The notes: generated by a model from the sequence alone, not told the origin. Positions 1 to 10,222 are shown, counted from the stretch's first letter. The stretch is 64,000 nucleotides of DNA from Nemertoderma westbladi (GCA_032718475.1 JAUCBJ010006694.1:29167-93166); one strand, 5' to 3'. Program-made: numbers and translations.

Positions 1-76
1 TAAAGTATATTTATAAATCAAAAGACATATAAATTTTGGCAGGTTAAACTGCTAAAGGTCTTCAAAAGCGCGTACA
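1..76 (+). repeat. 3' end of the 5' LTR of BEL/Pao copy A
   Basis: These bases match 10629-10704, the end of the 3' LTR of the same copy, with 2 differences in 76. They end in the LTR terminus GCGCGTACA. The same terminal block recurs at 31264-31339 and, inverted, at 42909 and 53438. The start of this LTR lies left of the window. Confidence 0.85.
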
Positions 77-2247
77 ATAACAGTCATTGACTTTATTGCA
101 GTAAGCAATAAAGTTGAAAGTACCGGTCAAAACCGGTACTTCTGTAGGTCTGTAGGCAGGTAGGCCCAACTGTCCTAACCGGTACTTCCAGTATAAGTAC
201 ATTAGTATTATTTCGATTGTGATCTATAGTATATTGTAGGCTACCAGAGGAATAGGGATTGATCACCCCTCATTCTTTTGTATAGTTTACTTATTTCTGT
301 CAGTTTTATTTCCTAGTAAGTTAATATTGAGCTGAAGACGTGTAAGTCTGCTCAGATTGTTCAGATAATTGTAGGCCAGACTGTTGTCGGATTGTTGTTG
401 AGTTTGGAGAGATTACGGCGTGTGTAGAGTTTGTCTGATAGAGTGCCGTTAGTAAGTTGGGGCAGCCATATGCTGCAAGGTCAATCCCCTCTTAAAGAAT
501 AAGTCGTACTACCGTGTTAGAACGCATACTAACTAACTATTTCAGAATCTGCATATACTGTAGTTTATTTAGGCTTGATCGTAGTCTGCCAACGTTTTGG
601 CCTGTGTTTGTTTGTGTGGTCTGTTCAGGTACCGTAATAGTTATTGCTCAGATATTTTGTAGGCTGGATTGTTGTCTAGCTATTATTAGGTCTGAAGAGA
701 TTGCTGCTTGTGTAGAGTTGTCTGATAAAGTGCCAGTTAGTAAGTTGGGGTAGTCATAACTGTAAGGTCAATCCCCTCTTAAAGAATAAGTCGTACTACC
801 GTGTTAGAACGCATACTAACTAACCGTTTTGGAATCTGCACATACAGTAGTTTATTTAGGCTTGGTGGTAGTCTGCCAGCGTTTTGGTTTGTATTTGTTT
901 GAGTATTCTGTACGGGTAGCGTAATATTTATTATTCAGAGTTTATGCGATTATTCGCAACATTCATGTCCCCAAGTTTATTCCTACAGTAATTGTGCTTG
1001 TTATACATACCGTTATAGTTAAACTAACCCCGGTACTACATCAGGGCTGCTCGGCGTAGGTAAAGACTGGAGATTTTGTGCTTCGGTCACTCCAGCAGAT
1101 GCCGTGGTTCTTTTAACCATAGTATATTTAACTACTGATTATTTGTTATACCGGTACTTGTACCTAATTTAGGGTTTAGTGTACAGTGCTTTCCGAAGTA
1201 ATTAGTGTAGGCAGTATATTTGTGTTGTAAAGTGGTTGATAGGCACATTCGTTAGCTCTATTAGCTTCTGGGTAGGAACAATCCGTGATACATAACGTAG
1301 TACCTATAGCGATACGGTTATAGGTCGTCAGGCGGTGGTATTTTCCTATCTGGACAGTACAATATATTTACTACTACTTATTATTTCAAATACCGTAGTA
1401 CCCTGTCCGTTGTAATAACCAGAATTCTAACCCTTTGTTAGGCTGGTTTGTAGACTTCCTGTAAAATTACCCTAAAAATTTCGTACGTAATATTTTGTTG
1501 TGTTTAATTAGAGAATTAATCTCACCCGTATCGTAAGTAATTTGTAGTATTAAGTAACTTAGGTAAATTAGAATTATCAGTTTTAGTGTCAAATAAATAG
1601 CACTTCACTGAGAGGCGTTCAGCTTCTGTGTAGTGACTCCCCCAGAAATAATAACATTTATTTCAAATATTGACAAAAAACCCATTTAAACGGGTATATA
1701 TCTATTATAAATCAACTCAAACGATTTATAAATAGTAGGCCTGCCAGACAACAACTAGGTCTCAATATCAGTTGGACTGCTGCTTAAATAACGGTAATAA
1801 AGTAAGTTAAAGTAACCAAGTAACCCTAAAAATATTCAGAAATTCAATTATTCTAAAATAATTGACATACCGGTATTTACCATAGGCTTATTATATTTAT
1901 TTCTATAAATTTGAGCTGAAATCATACCGGTATTCTGTAATTAATTCTAGTAATAATTATACTTATATATACTATAAGTGTCAGCTGTATACCGGTATTC
2001 ACGATAGGCCTATTATATATTTATATATTTGTGCTAAAATTATATACCGGTACTCTGTGACAAATCTAGTCTGTAATAGTACTTATATATATATTATAAG
2101 CATACCGGTATTTTAATATATTATATATATATCACGCTACACTGAGTAGCAGTATCGGTAATTAATTATTAGGCTAACAGTGATACTGAATTACTAGACT
2201 TGCTTTAACTGTAATATAGCAGTGGGCATTCGACTGTACAATCAAAC
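77..2247 (+). other. 5' leader of BEL/Pao copy A
   Basis: Non-coding A/T-rich stretch between the 5' LTR and the gag start. It should hold the primer-binding site and packaging signals, but no PBS beginning TGG follows the LTR; the first bases are ATAACAGTCATTGAC. It contains a tandem duplication (351-935) and many TACCGGTA-type motifs. I see no open frame of note. Copies B, C and D lack a comparable leader because they are 5'-truncated or rearranged. Confidence 0.55.
351..935 (+). repeat. Tandem duplication of about 295 bp in the leader
   Basis: Two head-to-tail units (about 351-646 and 647-935) share long near-identical blocks, for example CTCTTAAAGAATAAGTCGTA at about 491 and about 777. 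The second unit has small substitutions and a few indels. Tandem leader repeats can act as promoter or packaging units in retroelements, but nothing here proves that. A short open frame at 514-753 lies inside and is probably an artefact. Confidence 0.8.
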
Positions 2248-3918
2248 ATGGCTGACACAAGGCAAACTCTGTCAGATAGTCTTTTAGAAACAACAGCCTG
2301 TTTCTCAGATCAAAGTGTAGAGAATCCCAGACCGAGGTCTGAGACCCCTCCTACTGTAAGAAGGGCAACCCCTGCAGTAGTTGTGTCAGAACCTAGGTTG
2401 GTAGAAGCGATTTCGCAATTTGCGAAGTTAGTGAAGCGCCGTAGGTCTGCCATAGGCACTCGGGCCCAAGTTAAGCGGGATCAGGAAGCAGCTGTCAAAC
2501 AGCAGCGACATCCTAGCCAAGAACCTAGTTCCCAGCAGCCCGATAGCTCCAGTAGTTCGGAGACTGTTGAGCGGACGCCCGAACGCGGAGCGAAGATGGC
2601 GGATACGGTTTATGATGAGCGGCCAACCTTTGAAGAATCAACCGACGCCACTTCTTCTCAAGTGGAAAGCGAAGTGGAAAGCGAAGTGGAAAGCCAAGTG
2701 GAAAGCGAAGTGGAAAGTGAAGTGGAAAGCGAATTAACAGCAGCAGAGAAGCCACGAACTAGAGATGCCATTGACATCTATCTGTCAGACTATCAGCGAT
2801 TCGTAGGAGACGAAGAGTTGAGGAGACGACTGTCTGGACTTCGCCCTAATAGTGAAGGAACCAAGCTTGTGTTAGACGCAATCGATGCGGAAATGTTAGC
2901 TGCAAACAAAGCTAAATTTGATGAACAACTCCGCATCACTAGAGTCCAAGAAGAACAAGTAAGGGGAAAACTAATCGAAAGCAGAAAGACAGCAGCAGCG
3001 GCAGTGGCAGAAGCAGACAGAAAGGCGGCAGAAGCAATGGCAGAAGCAGACAGAAAGGCGGCAGAAGCAATAGCAGAAGCAGACAGAAAAGCGGCAGCGG
3101 CAGTGGAAGCAGCAAAAGCAGCAGCAGCAATGGCATTGGCAGAAGCAGAACAGAGAGCGTCTGAAGAGACCACCCAAATGGAGTTGGAAAATCTTCAAGA
3201 GACGCAAGACAGCATAAATAAACAGTTAACTGCTAGTCAAATGCAGATGATGAGTCGATCTACTCCCAAACGCCAAGGATACACATCATCGGAGGAAGGC
3301 GAGACCACCGATCCTGAAGGCAGAGGAAATAGATCTCGTCTCAGTAGGCGTAGAAAGACATCTCACCGTCATAAATTGCCCGATTTGCCCCCCGCTGTTA
3401 GAAGACAAATAGCTAGCACAGACTTAAGTAGTACAGAACCCACAGACCAAATTATTACCGTAAATAGACTCCCTACTATAGTAGATGAGCCTGAAATAAT
3501 TAGGCCTGTCGTTCCCAAAGTCACTTCTGTGTTAGAGACCCCTGTACTTCCAGAGCTTAACTCTAAATTCCCTTTACATAGTACTACACTGCCTGTACCC
3601 GGTGGAACAGTCCAAGAGAATATCCCTGTCCAGATAGCAGAGAGAGAAATCAATAATTTGTCTCCCGTCGTCCCGCGTCAGCCCGCTACTATGTTGGCGA
3701 CTCCCGCTTCGGCGGTTGAGTGGGTGGAAGAGGGACGGCGGGGGATGAATCTCCTGCTAGGACAGATGCAGGAGACTGTCCACCAACTTAAGGGAACAGT
3801 GAGGGAAGGTAGAGCAGAGTTGCAAGAAGTGCAGCAAAGTATCGCGCTAGAACGCGATAAATTAGTCAATATCCAAAAGGGCATACCAATACCCCCTGTA
3901 ACACCTGTAACCCTGTAA
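2248..3918 (+). CDS. BEL/Pao copy A Gag, N-terminal part (broken)
   Basis: N-terminal half of the gag region, 556 codons, starting at the first ATG after the leader. It opens with a Ser/Pro/Glu-rich region, then a (E/Q)VES tetrapeptide repeat (residues about 138-161) and an Ala/Glu/Lys coiled-coil with an 11-residue repeat (residues about 252-284). Such coiled coils are usual in Gag, where they help particle assembly. Copy C (20396-22807) carries the same protein with no break into the next section. In A, an expansion of a CCTGTAAC-type simple repeat at 3892-3938 brings in stops and shifts the frame, so the ORF ends early. The product would lack the DUF1759 and zinc-knuckle parts. Confidence 0.8.
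   Translation: MADTRQTLSDSLLETTACFSDQSVENPRPRSETPPTVRRATPAVVVSEPRLVEAISQFAKLVKRRRSAIGTRAQVKRDQEAAVKQQRHPSQEPSSQQPDSSSSSETVERTPERGAKMADTVYDERPTFEESTDATSSQVESEVESEVESQVESEVESEVESELTAAEKPRTRDAIDIYLSDYQRFVGDEELRRRLSGLRPNSEGTKLVLDAIDAEMLAANKAKFDEQLRITRVQEEQVRGKLIESRKTAAAAVAEADRKAAEAMAEADRKAAEAIAEADRKAAAAVEAAKAAAAMALAEAEQRASEETTQMELENLQETQDSINKQLTASQMQMMSRSTPKRQGYTSSEEGETTDPEGRGNRSRLSRRRKTSHRHKLPDLPPAVRRQIASTDLSSTEPTDQIITVNRLPTIVDEPEIIRPVVPKVTSVLETPVLPELNSKFPLHSTTLPVPGGTVQENIPVQIAEREINNLSPVVPRQPATMLATPASAVEWVEEGRRGMNLLLGQMQETVHQLKGTVREGRAELQEVQQSIALERDKLVNIQKGIPIPPVTPVTL
2659..2730 (+). repeat. 12-bp coding minisatellite in gag
   Basis: Six units of the type (C/G)AAGTGGAAAG(C/T) encode QVES or EVES tetrapeptides. 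Copy C has only one unit here, so the array expanded in A's lineage. It adds acidic, probably helical or disordered, sequence before the conserved gag body. Confidence 0.85.
3001..3099 (+). repeat. 33-bp coding repeat in the gag coiled coil
   Basis: Three tandem 33-bp units encode an 11-residue Ala/Glu/Asp/Arg/Lys helix repeat (AEADRKAAEA-like). Copy C has a related but rearranged array at 20706-20850, so its length varies between copies. The 11-residue period suits a right-handed or slightly irregular coiled coil. Confidence 0.8.
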
Positions 3919-3938
3919 CCCCCCTGTAACCCCCTGTT
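3892..3938 (+). repeat. CCTGTAAC simple-repeat expansion that breaks gag
   Basis: Copy C reads straight through the matching place (about 21601-21630) with a Pro/Val/Thr sequence. In A the CCTGTAAC motif is repeated about four times with C-run slippage. This introduces TAA stops and separates frame 2248-3918 from frame 3966-6461. Confidence 0.7.
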
Positions 3939-3965
3939 AGGTCTGAAGTATTACATGCGCAAGGT

Positions 3966-6461
3966 GTGGAGCCTACACGCATCTATACTGCTAGTGAAGT
4001 TGAAACTCCTATAGCAAACTCTATTAAGGGTGATTATAGACCTGTTATTAATGATATTCCCTATAGACCTGATAATGATCCGAGAAATTTATATACCGAT
4101 AATTCGATATTAAATAACACGATGGCCCAAGAAAGCTTTACGCGTCAGATGGCTAGAACAGAAGCCCGCCAAGCGGTCAAAGTGGGAGAGATCGTCAAAT
4201 TCAATGGAGATGAGATGAAATGGTTACCTTTCAACGAATATTACAAAGATAGCATACAGAACTCTGTACTATCTAACGGAGAGAAACTTAGATTCCTCAT
4301 CAAGTGCTTGGAAGGACCTCCCAAGTTAATGGCGTTAAAGTTTATTGGACATCCAGATGGATTAAGACAAGTTTGGGATACATTAAACATCAGGTATGGT
4401 AACAAGGATAACATAGCTAAGTATTTGTATGCAAAATTAGTAGCCCCCCGACACTTCCTTAGTAGCGGGATTATAGAGTTTTCCGATGAGATTCAGGAAA
4501 TCTGTAGACAATTGGACTGGTTAGGTAAGTCTCATGAATATCAGAGTTCCATGGTTATTGGAGCCGTAGTCTCTACTTTACCAAAGGGTGGAGTATGTAC
4601 GCGCTGGGACAAGAAAGTGTTGTACATGAATGAACAACAACAACGAAGTCCTACCATGGCTGATCTCATGTCTTTCTTAGATAGTGAAGTAAAATTACAA
4701 CTCATAAGGCAGTCCAGAGAGAAAACATCGGAAAATAAGGTAAGTGAGAAACCCGTTTCTAGGAGAAGGATAATACCAGTGTGTTATACTGACGACGGCG
4801 AAAGCCAAGCTTCTCAAGAAGAGGACAGCGGGAAAGACACAGCAAATTCTTACTATGACAACAAGAACTATAAAGACGTAAGTAAACACAAGTCTCGAAC
4901 CAGTGACAGGAGAGAACAGGTAACAACAACTCCTCCTACGTCTCCTAAGAGAATTCACGGAAGAAAGCCCGAAGAAAGAACGAGAGTGCAGAACGTTAAC
5001 CAAGTTAAGGTGAGTAACATCAAACCAAAATGTGCGCTGTGCGACGGGCCCCACCGTTTGAGTGCGTGTGCAGAATTCCTAAAGAAATCCATGGCAGATA
5101 GACGTGGAGTCCTGTGGGATAAGCGGTTATGTTATAACTGTCTCAGACGCGGACACCAGCGGCGAACCTGTTACTCTGACGCAAGGTGTGCTAAGTGCGG
5201 CGCGAAACATCATAGCTTGTTGCACACGGAATTCGAACGAAACAGCCCGAGTCAGGTAAGTGAGCCCAAATCACATGTCCAATTCAGTGATGTGAACGAC
5301 ACTGACCAAAGTTCTGAGTGGGAAGGATTCTATACGGACGAATTCTCCGATGCCAACGAATCCTGTTATCTAATAAATACCGCAGTGTATCGAGCACTTA
5401 CTTACGAAAAGGACATCAACGATGAGTTTCCCCCAACTACTTTCGCCAAACAACCATCTTGGAAAGCTCCAGCTTCCAACGTAGGAATCAGAGAATTTCC
5501 TGTAGTTCAAGTAAGAGTTCACGGTCTTAACAAAAGCTACATAGTGAACGCCCTCCTTGACTCCGGCAGCACAGGAACATTCATCGATCAAGAACTAGCC
5601 GAAGATATCTTTGCTGGACAACCCAAGTTCCGGACTAAATTGAATATGTCAGGAATTATGCAGGTTTGGAAATCTACCCTAACGGTAGATTACTATGTAG
5701 GTGTGTTGTCCACCCCCCAGGATAAGTTAGGAACACAAGGTATAAGGTCAGTAAAAATGGTGGCCATAAAGAACTTTGCTACTACTCAAGCAGAACCTTA
5801 TAACTGGGACGAGGACGAGTGCATCCAACATCTTGAGATACCTCGATTCCAAACCGATTATCCTGGAGTGCAAATCCTCATCGGCCAAAACGCGCATGAG
5901 GCGCTCGAGACATTGGAGAAACGGCCTGCTCAACCGCAGCCATTACAAACTTATGCGGTAAGAACTAGAGTAGGTTGGTACTTCACTGGCCCTTCCCGTA
6001 GAACTCTCAAAGAGAGATTACCTCAACAACAGGTATACCAAGTAAAGGGGGAAGTGGAGAGCAGTGATGTGGACGATCCAACTGAGGGAACACCATACTC
6101 CTCAGATAATGACGATATTAACTCCAATGTAGATCAATGGAGACATTGCCTTGGGACGATTAATCCAGCCGACATCGATTCCAGAGGAGCAACTCCTCAA
6201 GAACTGATAGATACTCCAGGCTGGTTAGGTGGATCCGACTCCTTAAGTAAGGAAGAAGAAGAATGGCCTCCTCATCTTACCACGGCAGAAATTAGACAGG
6301 CCAAGGGAGCGGAGAAAGTAACACAACAACTCAATCGCCCAGCTAGTCGTTTATGTTTACTGGAAAGAGACCGAAAACTGTCCGGAAACTATGGAAGGCA
6401 AGATACTCTTCCTACGACTACTTCCCTAATCCGACAAATATCTAGGGACTCCATAACGTGA
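3966..6461 (+). CDS. BEL/Pao copy A Gag C-terminus plus protease, pol deleted
   Basis: 831-codon frame, in order: DUF1759-type capsid region (residues about 60-200); Lys/Arg-rich linker; three zinc knuckles starting at residues 356 (CX2CX3HX4C), 389 (CX2CX4HX4C) and 408; retropepsin-like aspartic protease with LLDSGSTG at about residue 530. After an acidic stretch the frame jumps near nt 6119-6135 directly to the end of RNase H (DQWRHC...NPAD), then jumps again near nt 6317 to the extreme C-terminus of pol. RT, most of RNase H and all of integrase are gone, yet the frame stays open. It has no independent start; it continues the frame at 2248. Copy D shares the first deletion junction. Confidence 0.85.
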   Translation: MEPTRIYTASEVETPIANSIKGDYRPVINDIPYRPDNDPRNLYTDNSILNNTMAQESFTRQMARTEARQAVKVGEIVKFNGDEMKWLPFNEYYKDSIQNSVLSNGEKLRFLIKCLEGPPKLMALKFIGHPDGLRQVWDTLNIRYGNKDNIAKYLYAKLVAPRHFLSSGIIEFSDEIQEICRQLDWLGKSHEYQSSMVIGAVVSTLPKGGVCTRWDKKVLYMNEQQQRSPTMADLMSFLDSEVKLQLIRQSREKTSENKVSEKPVSRRRIIPVCYTDDGESQASQEEDSGKDTANSYYDNKNYKDVSKHKSRTSDRREQVTTTPPTSPKRIHGRKPEERTRVQNVNQVKVSNIKPKCALCDGPHRLSACAEFLKKSMADRRGVLWDKRLCYNCLRRGHQRRTCYSDARCAKCGAKHHSLLHTEFERNSPSQVSEPKSHVQFSDVNDTDQSSEWEGFYTDEFSDANESCYLINTAVYRALTYEKDINDEFPPTTFAKQPSWKAPASNVGIREFPVVQVRVHGLNKSYIVNALLDSGSTGTFIDQELAEDIFAGQPKFRTKLNMSGIMQVWKSTLTVDYYVGVLSTPQDKLGTQGIRSVKMVAIKNFATTQAEPYNWDEDECIQHLEIPRFQTDYPGVQILIGQNAHEALETLEKRPAQPQPLQTYAVRTRVGWYFTGPSRRTLKERLPQQQVYQVKGEVESSDVDDPTEGTPYSSDNDDINSNVDQWRHCLGTINPADIDSRGATPQELIDTPGWLGGSDSLSKEEEEWPPHLTTAEIRQAKGAEKVTQQLNRPASRLCLLERDRKLSGNYGRQDTLPTTTSLIRQISRDSIT

Positions 6462-6762
6462 TAGCATGTGGAGTGGGCGTGTGACTATATCATTTTATAT
6501 TTGTTTTTATTTTATATTTATGTATGTATTATTATGTAATTTTATTATAATCGTTTTCTTTAATTTTATTTAGTAGAATGTTATTTTAGAGATTATTTAG
6601 TAGATTAGTGCAATATATTAGTGTTTATTACGTATGTAATTACTTATAATATATATTTAGTGCGACGGCGAGAAATAATTATTTTTCTCTTTCCTTACTG
6701 TCCGTATCATATTATAAATACGTGACTACAGTAAGATGAAATGTCCGTACTTATTAAAGTAC

Positions 6763-6768
6763 AATAAA
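6763..6768 (+). promoter_or_regulatory. Candidate polyadenylation signal after pol
   Basis: AATAAA about 300 bp past the pol stop, in a stretch conserved in copies B, C and D. It could end a gag-pol transcript separately from an ORFX transcript. No RNA evidence is available. Confidence 0.3.
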
Positions 6769-7010
6769 GCCGCTACTATATTTAAGTATTATTGGTAGGC
6801 AGAGTATTAGGAATGCAAAGTTCAGATCCTCGTGTCTCGGCTAAACCAAGCTCTGTGTAGACCTTGGAAACGACTTGCCTCTTCACACTGACATTGCTTC
6901 GTGCGATATTGCTCTTCTACCTTATAACAAATAATACATATAGTAGCGTGATGTCCCTCTAACAGTAGCGTAGATCGCAAATAAATCTGTTAAACCTTTT
7001 GACCATCTGT

Positions 7011-7300
7011 AATTCTAGTCGATTAAGATATCGCGGCACCCACCGATATACTTGAAAGACAAATTCTAGAATCAGTGGTTAACGTCCCCAGACAAGTTCT
7101 GGAATAAATCGGTGCCCATCTTAAATATTAATTTAATATTTATTAAAATCTGTAAAATTCAGATCCTTTAAAATTTCTAGTCAATTAAGATATCGCAGCA
7201 CTTACCGATACTCTTAAAAGACAATTTTATAGAATTAAGGATCCTAAGTCCCCAGACATGCTCTGGAATAAAAATTGTGTCAAATTTAACATCAAATAAT
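7011..7300 (+). repeat. Two ~162-bp diverged direct repeats in the pol-ORFX spacer
   Basis: Both units start with TCTAGTC(G/A)ATTAAGATATCG, contain ACCGATA and AAAGACAA, and end with GTCCCCAGACA followed by TCTGGAATAAA. The units have drifted apart, but each is well kept between copies A, B, C and D, so the duplication predates the family's spread. Confidence 0.75.
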
Positions 7301-7904
7301 AAAATTCACGGGAATAAATTTAAATTCATATTTTAAATTAATTTCATAAATTGTCATTTTGTGCAATTTATAACATTCTCAAAATTCCATTAATTAATAG
7401 ATCATGGGAGCGGAGATTCATCCTATTGAGTGTATTAGAGTGCGAGAATCTCCAACATATAGTCAATAGCCGATAAAATTAATAAAATCATGTATAAAGA
7501 GGATATTGACAATTAAAGAATTACTATTAAATAGCATTCCAGATCTGTATGCATGAGAATTACCCTAATTCTACCGCTAGCATTCCATAATGTCACCATA
7601 GCAACACCCACGCTAGAATTAGAAGCAAGTTAAGAAAACAATAGAAAGCTTGTCACATTGCATAGCATAGAGAATATAGCACACTGTTAGTATCCAAGGA
7701 TACACAGTAATAACGTGACATTCTGGAAGGCACTGACTAACGGACAAATGGCCTGTATGTGTACAATTGGTGACAGTTGTGTGGAATTTGTGCGTTTATA
7801 GGTGAATGTTACTGCTAAGGTGTGTTTACAGTAGCTAGTCGCAATTGTGAAAGTAACCCAACTCTCCTATAGAAAGAACCTAAAGTGGATTCAAGCCTTT
7901 GGGA

Positions 7905-8009
7905 CGGACAGTGGAGTGACTTGTGCCGGTTATCGTTGTCGTACTGTTGCTACATGTTGGCGTAAACACCGCGACAACGGTACATCGGCGCTGAGGATCC
8001 CACTGTCCG
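7905..8009 (+). promoter_or_regulatory. Inverted repeat just upstream of ORFX
   Basis: CGGACAGTGG at 7905-7914 is the exact reverse complement of CCACTGTCCG at 8000-8009, about 80 bp before the ORFX ATG. The pair is kept in B and C; D has one mismatch on each side. The spacer is GC-richer than its surroundings and has smaller inverted repeats. It could fold as an RNA stem in an ORFX leader. Confidence 0.4.
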
Positions 8010-8089
8010 GGGGCAAAGAGAGGTAGGCAGCGACGTCCGCTCGCCTAAACATAAACTCATTTCGATATTAACAAACTCAGATAGCAGAT

Positions 8090-9368
8090 ATGACGGAGTT
8101 GATAGAAGATGATCTTGGTATCAGGGAGCGATATACTCTACCTTTACAAGCATTTGTGGATAGCTTGATACGCGGTGAAACCGATCCAACCATTACGGAG
8201 GACGATGGTCGTTATATCGAACTGCCGACGTCCCAAGAGCAACTTATGCGTGAATTGGACTATCGAAAATTCACCGCTCGCTATACGCATCGTAATAATA
8301 CGTATATGGACCTCCTAACTACCGGCCATCCTATCGATTTACATGATACGGACGATGTAGACACCGAAAGGGAAATGGTTCTATTTAAATATCATACCCA
8401 GCGGCGTCGTAACGATAAATCGAGAATAGATCACGAAAATTCTATTCGTAACAGACTGGGAAGACGAACCAATATGCCTAGAATCTGAGGAGATTCAGCC
8501 TATCGCGCTCGGAACAGCGACAACGATTACATCCTGGAATGGTATCAAGGTCCACTGCGTACGATTATCGCCATGACAACTGTGTTTCTCGGCAACGTTG
8601 TCGGTTATGCGCATCGAGAGACCATGTTACGCCCATGGACACAGACGTCCGCTGTTCCTATTTCCACGAACAACCGGCGATGGAAATTTATTGCGCGTAT
8701 TGCAGATTTAATGATTTGCACGTTTTTGCGGTTTGCCCTCAATTTGTGACTCAATGTCACCATTGTCAACTGGGGGGACACGCCAGTTTCGATTGCCCTT
8801 TTAATCGCAATTTGGAGGGCGTGGATGAAATGATCACACTACGTTACATTAGAGCTTGGGAAGCGAAGGCTGATTTACATCGTGATTCGCGCCATCGCTA
8901 TTATCCTGGACGCGCTTACGAAGGAATTTATGCGTTCCATTCTTATCTATTCGCTTCTGTCGAACAGAAATCACGCATATCGAGTTACAGGAAGTATATC
9001 GACGGCCTTACGAGTACAGAGCCCGCAAATGCGAGTTGGAAAGAACCATTAAACCAAGGAAGTTTCTAACTGCCTATGGTCCACCCACGGCCCTCGTTCA
9101 GACCACTCGTAAAGGACCCGTAAGAGCGGCTGTCTTGAAACGAGCTCTCAAAGCCGTTAGACCCCTCTCACCTGACGTTGATGTCAATCAACCCGGTACT
9201 TCGACTGGCGGATACACCGACCATAATCCTACACCCTCTGATGCAATCATATTGCACCCTTCACCCAGGAGTTATAGCCCTCCTTGTAAAGTGGCTCGCC
9301 CCAAAGAGAAAGGGACTCTGGCTAGCTTTAAAAAACTGCGTAAACGCCGTCCGCGCAAGAAAGACTAA
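8090..9368 (+). pseudogene. ORFX of copy A: zinc-knuckle protein, frameshifted
   Basis: Damaged copy of the extra gene that follows pol. 8090-8488 encodes the acidic 132-residue N-terminal domain and ends at the TGA shared with B and C. Then a 10-bp deletion shifts the frame, 8539-9069 encodes the triple zinc-knuckle region (CX2CX4HX4C is the last), and a 160-bp deletion removes part of the next section. 9036-9368 encodes the Pro/Ser-rich C-terminus and basic tail (KKLRKRRPRKKD). The 160-bp deletion lies between two CGAGTTAC direct repeats seen in copy C (29999-30006 and 30159-30166). I recognise no named family beyond zinc knuckles; see B for the best copy. Confidence 0.75.
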
Positions 9369-10212
9369 CTGTTTAGAGTATTTACGTATATTAGAAACTG
9401 TGATTTTGTATATTTCATAGACTCAAATCCCATTTTCTGGGAGCGGTGTAAAAGCTTCTGTGGGATATAACTGGCCCCTTTGCTTCGCAATCCAGTTTCC
9501 CCCCAGGCGCTGGAATACTCTAAAAGGGTTCTCTAACTGTATATATATTCCCCTCGCCCGCAAGGTACCGTTACAGGTGTTTTAACGGACATAAAAGTCA
9601 TTCTGTTATATACGTGTTTTAGCGGACATGGTAAGGCAAAAAACCTGCAATGCACCAAATACCTTTCACAGCTTAGCCGTGATGATTCACATTACGACAT
9701 CTAACAGCTGGTTGCTGACATGGAAACAGCCATTGGACGCATGGTTCTTTGTTTGGCTTGAGCCAATCAGAGCGTTTTTTCCTGTCGACGTGTAGCTTTT
9801 CGGCCGATCATAAGGAGAGTGTTCAGTCTTACTGTTTTTTACTTGATACTTTGTTGTTATTGCTGTCTAAGCCAGAAACACCGGCTCTAGAGTTAATTCT
9901 TTTCATACTTTAAGAAGAAACATTAGTAGGCTTAAATTATAGAGCGTATGACTGTTATCAGTCAAATCCATTCACAATTCAATACTTTGTTGTTATTACT
10001 GTTCAACATACATTATTATACTGCTATTTACTGTTGTGTTTGGTTGAATATTATTTGGAGAACATATATAAAGAACCCAAATTTCCCAATTTTCTTGATA
10101 CACTACAGGTTAGAGAGACGGGTTATATATATAGCGATTGCGACTTATATTGTTGTGGTTTGTAGTGAATTTAATGCTATTTGATAAGCACTACATTGGT
10201 CCGTTGCTGTTC

Positions 10213-10222
10213 CCTTTATATA
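10213..10222 (+). promoter_or_regulatory. Candidate LTR TATA box
   Basis: CTTTATATATGATAAAATTCA followed by TGACGGTCGGCAAATTAGTG. The A/T core and the CGGCA(A/G)A block downstream are kept in copy C, and in changed form in D and the solo LTR. This fits an RNA polymerase II core promoter. The start site is not visible. Confidence 0.35.

Larger units (their letters stand above)
6462..8089 (+). other. Conserved 1.6-kb non-coding region between pol and ORFX, copy A
   Basis: Kept in all four copies (B 12743-15907 apart from a LINE insertion, C 27472-29097, D 56227-57874) with no long open frame. It contains a conserved AATAAA (6763-6768), two ~162-bp direct repeats (7011-7300), a block around 7400-7560 nearly identical between copies, a GTATCC-AA-GGATAC palindrome near 7690, and a 10-bp inverted repeat (7905-7914 with 8000-8009) just before ORFX. 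Its retention suggests a regulatory role such as an internal promoter, splice acceptor or transcript end. That role is inferred. Confidence 0.65.

Noticed and set aside
514-753. 79-codon ORF in the leader
   Set aside because: It lies inside the tandem duplication, has no motif, and the second repeat unit does not keep the frame.
2939-3207. Cys/Leu-rich minus-strand ORFs opposite the gag repeats
   Set aside because: They are the complement of the Ala/Glu/Lys coiled-coil repeat; composition is dictated by it.
6480-6930. Region after pol as the 3' LTR (TGTGACTATA start, AATAAA inside, ACA-like end)
   Set aside because: No matching copy lies before gag in A, and the solo LTR with its GTAAT duplication shows that the LTR is the 1.2-kb sequence after ORFX.
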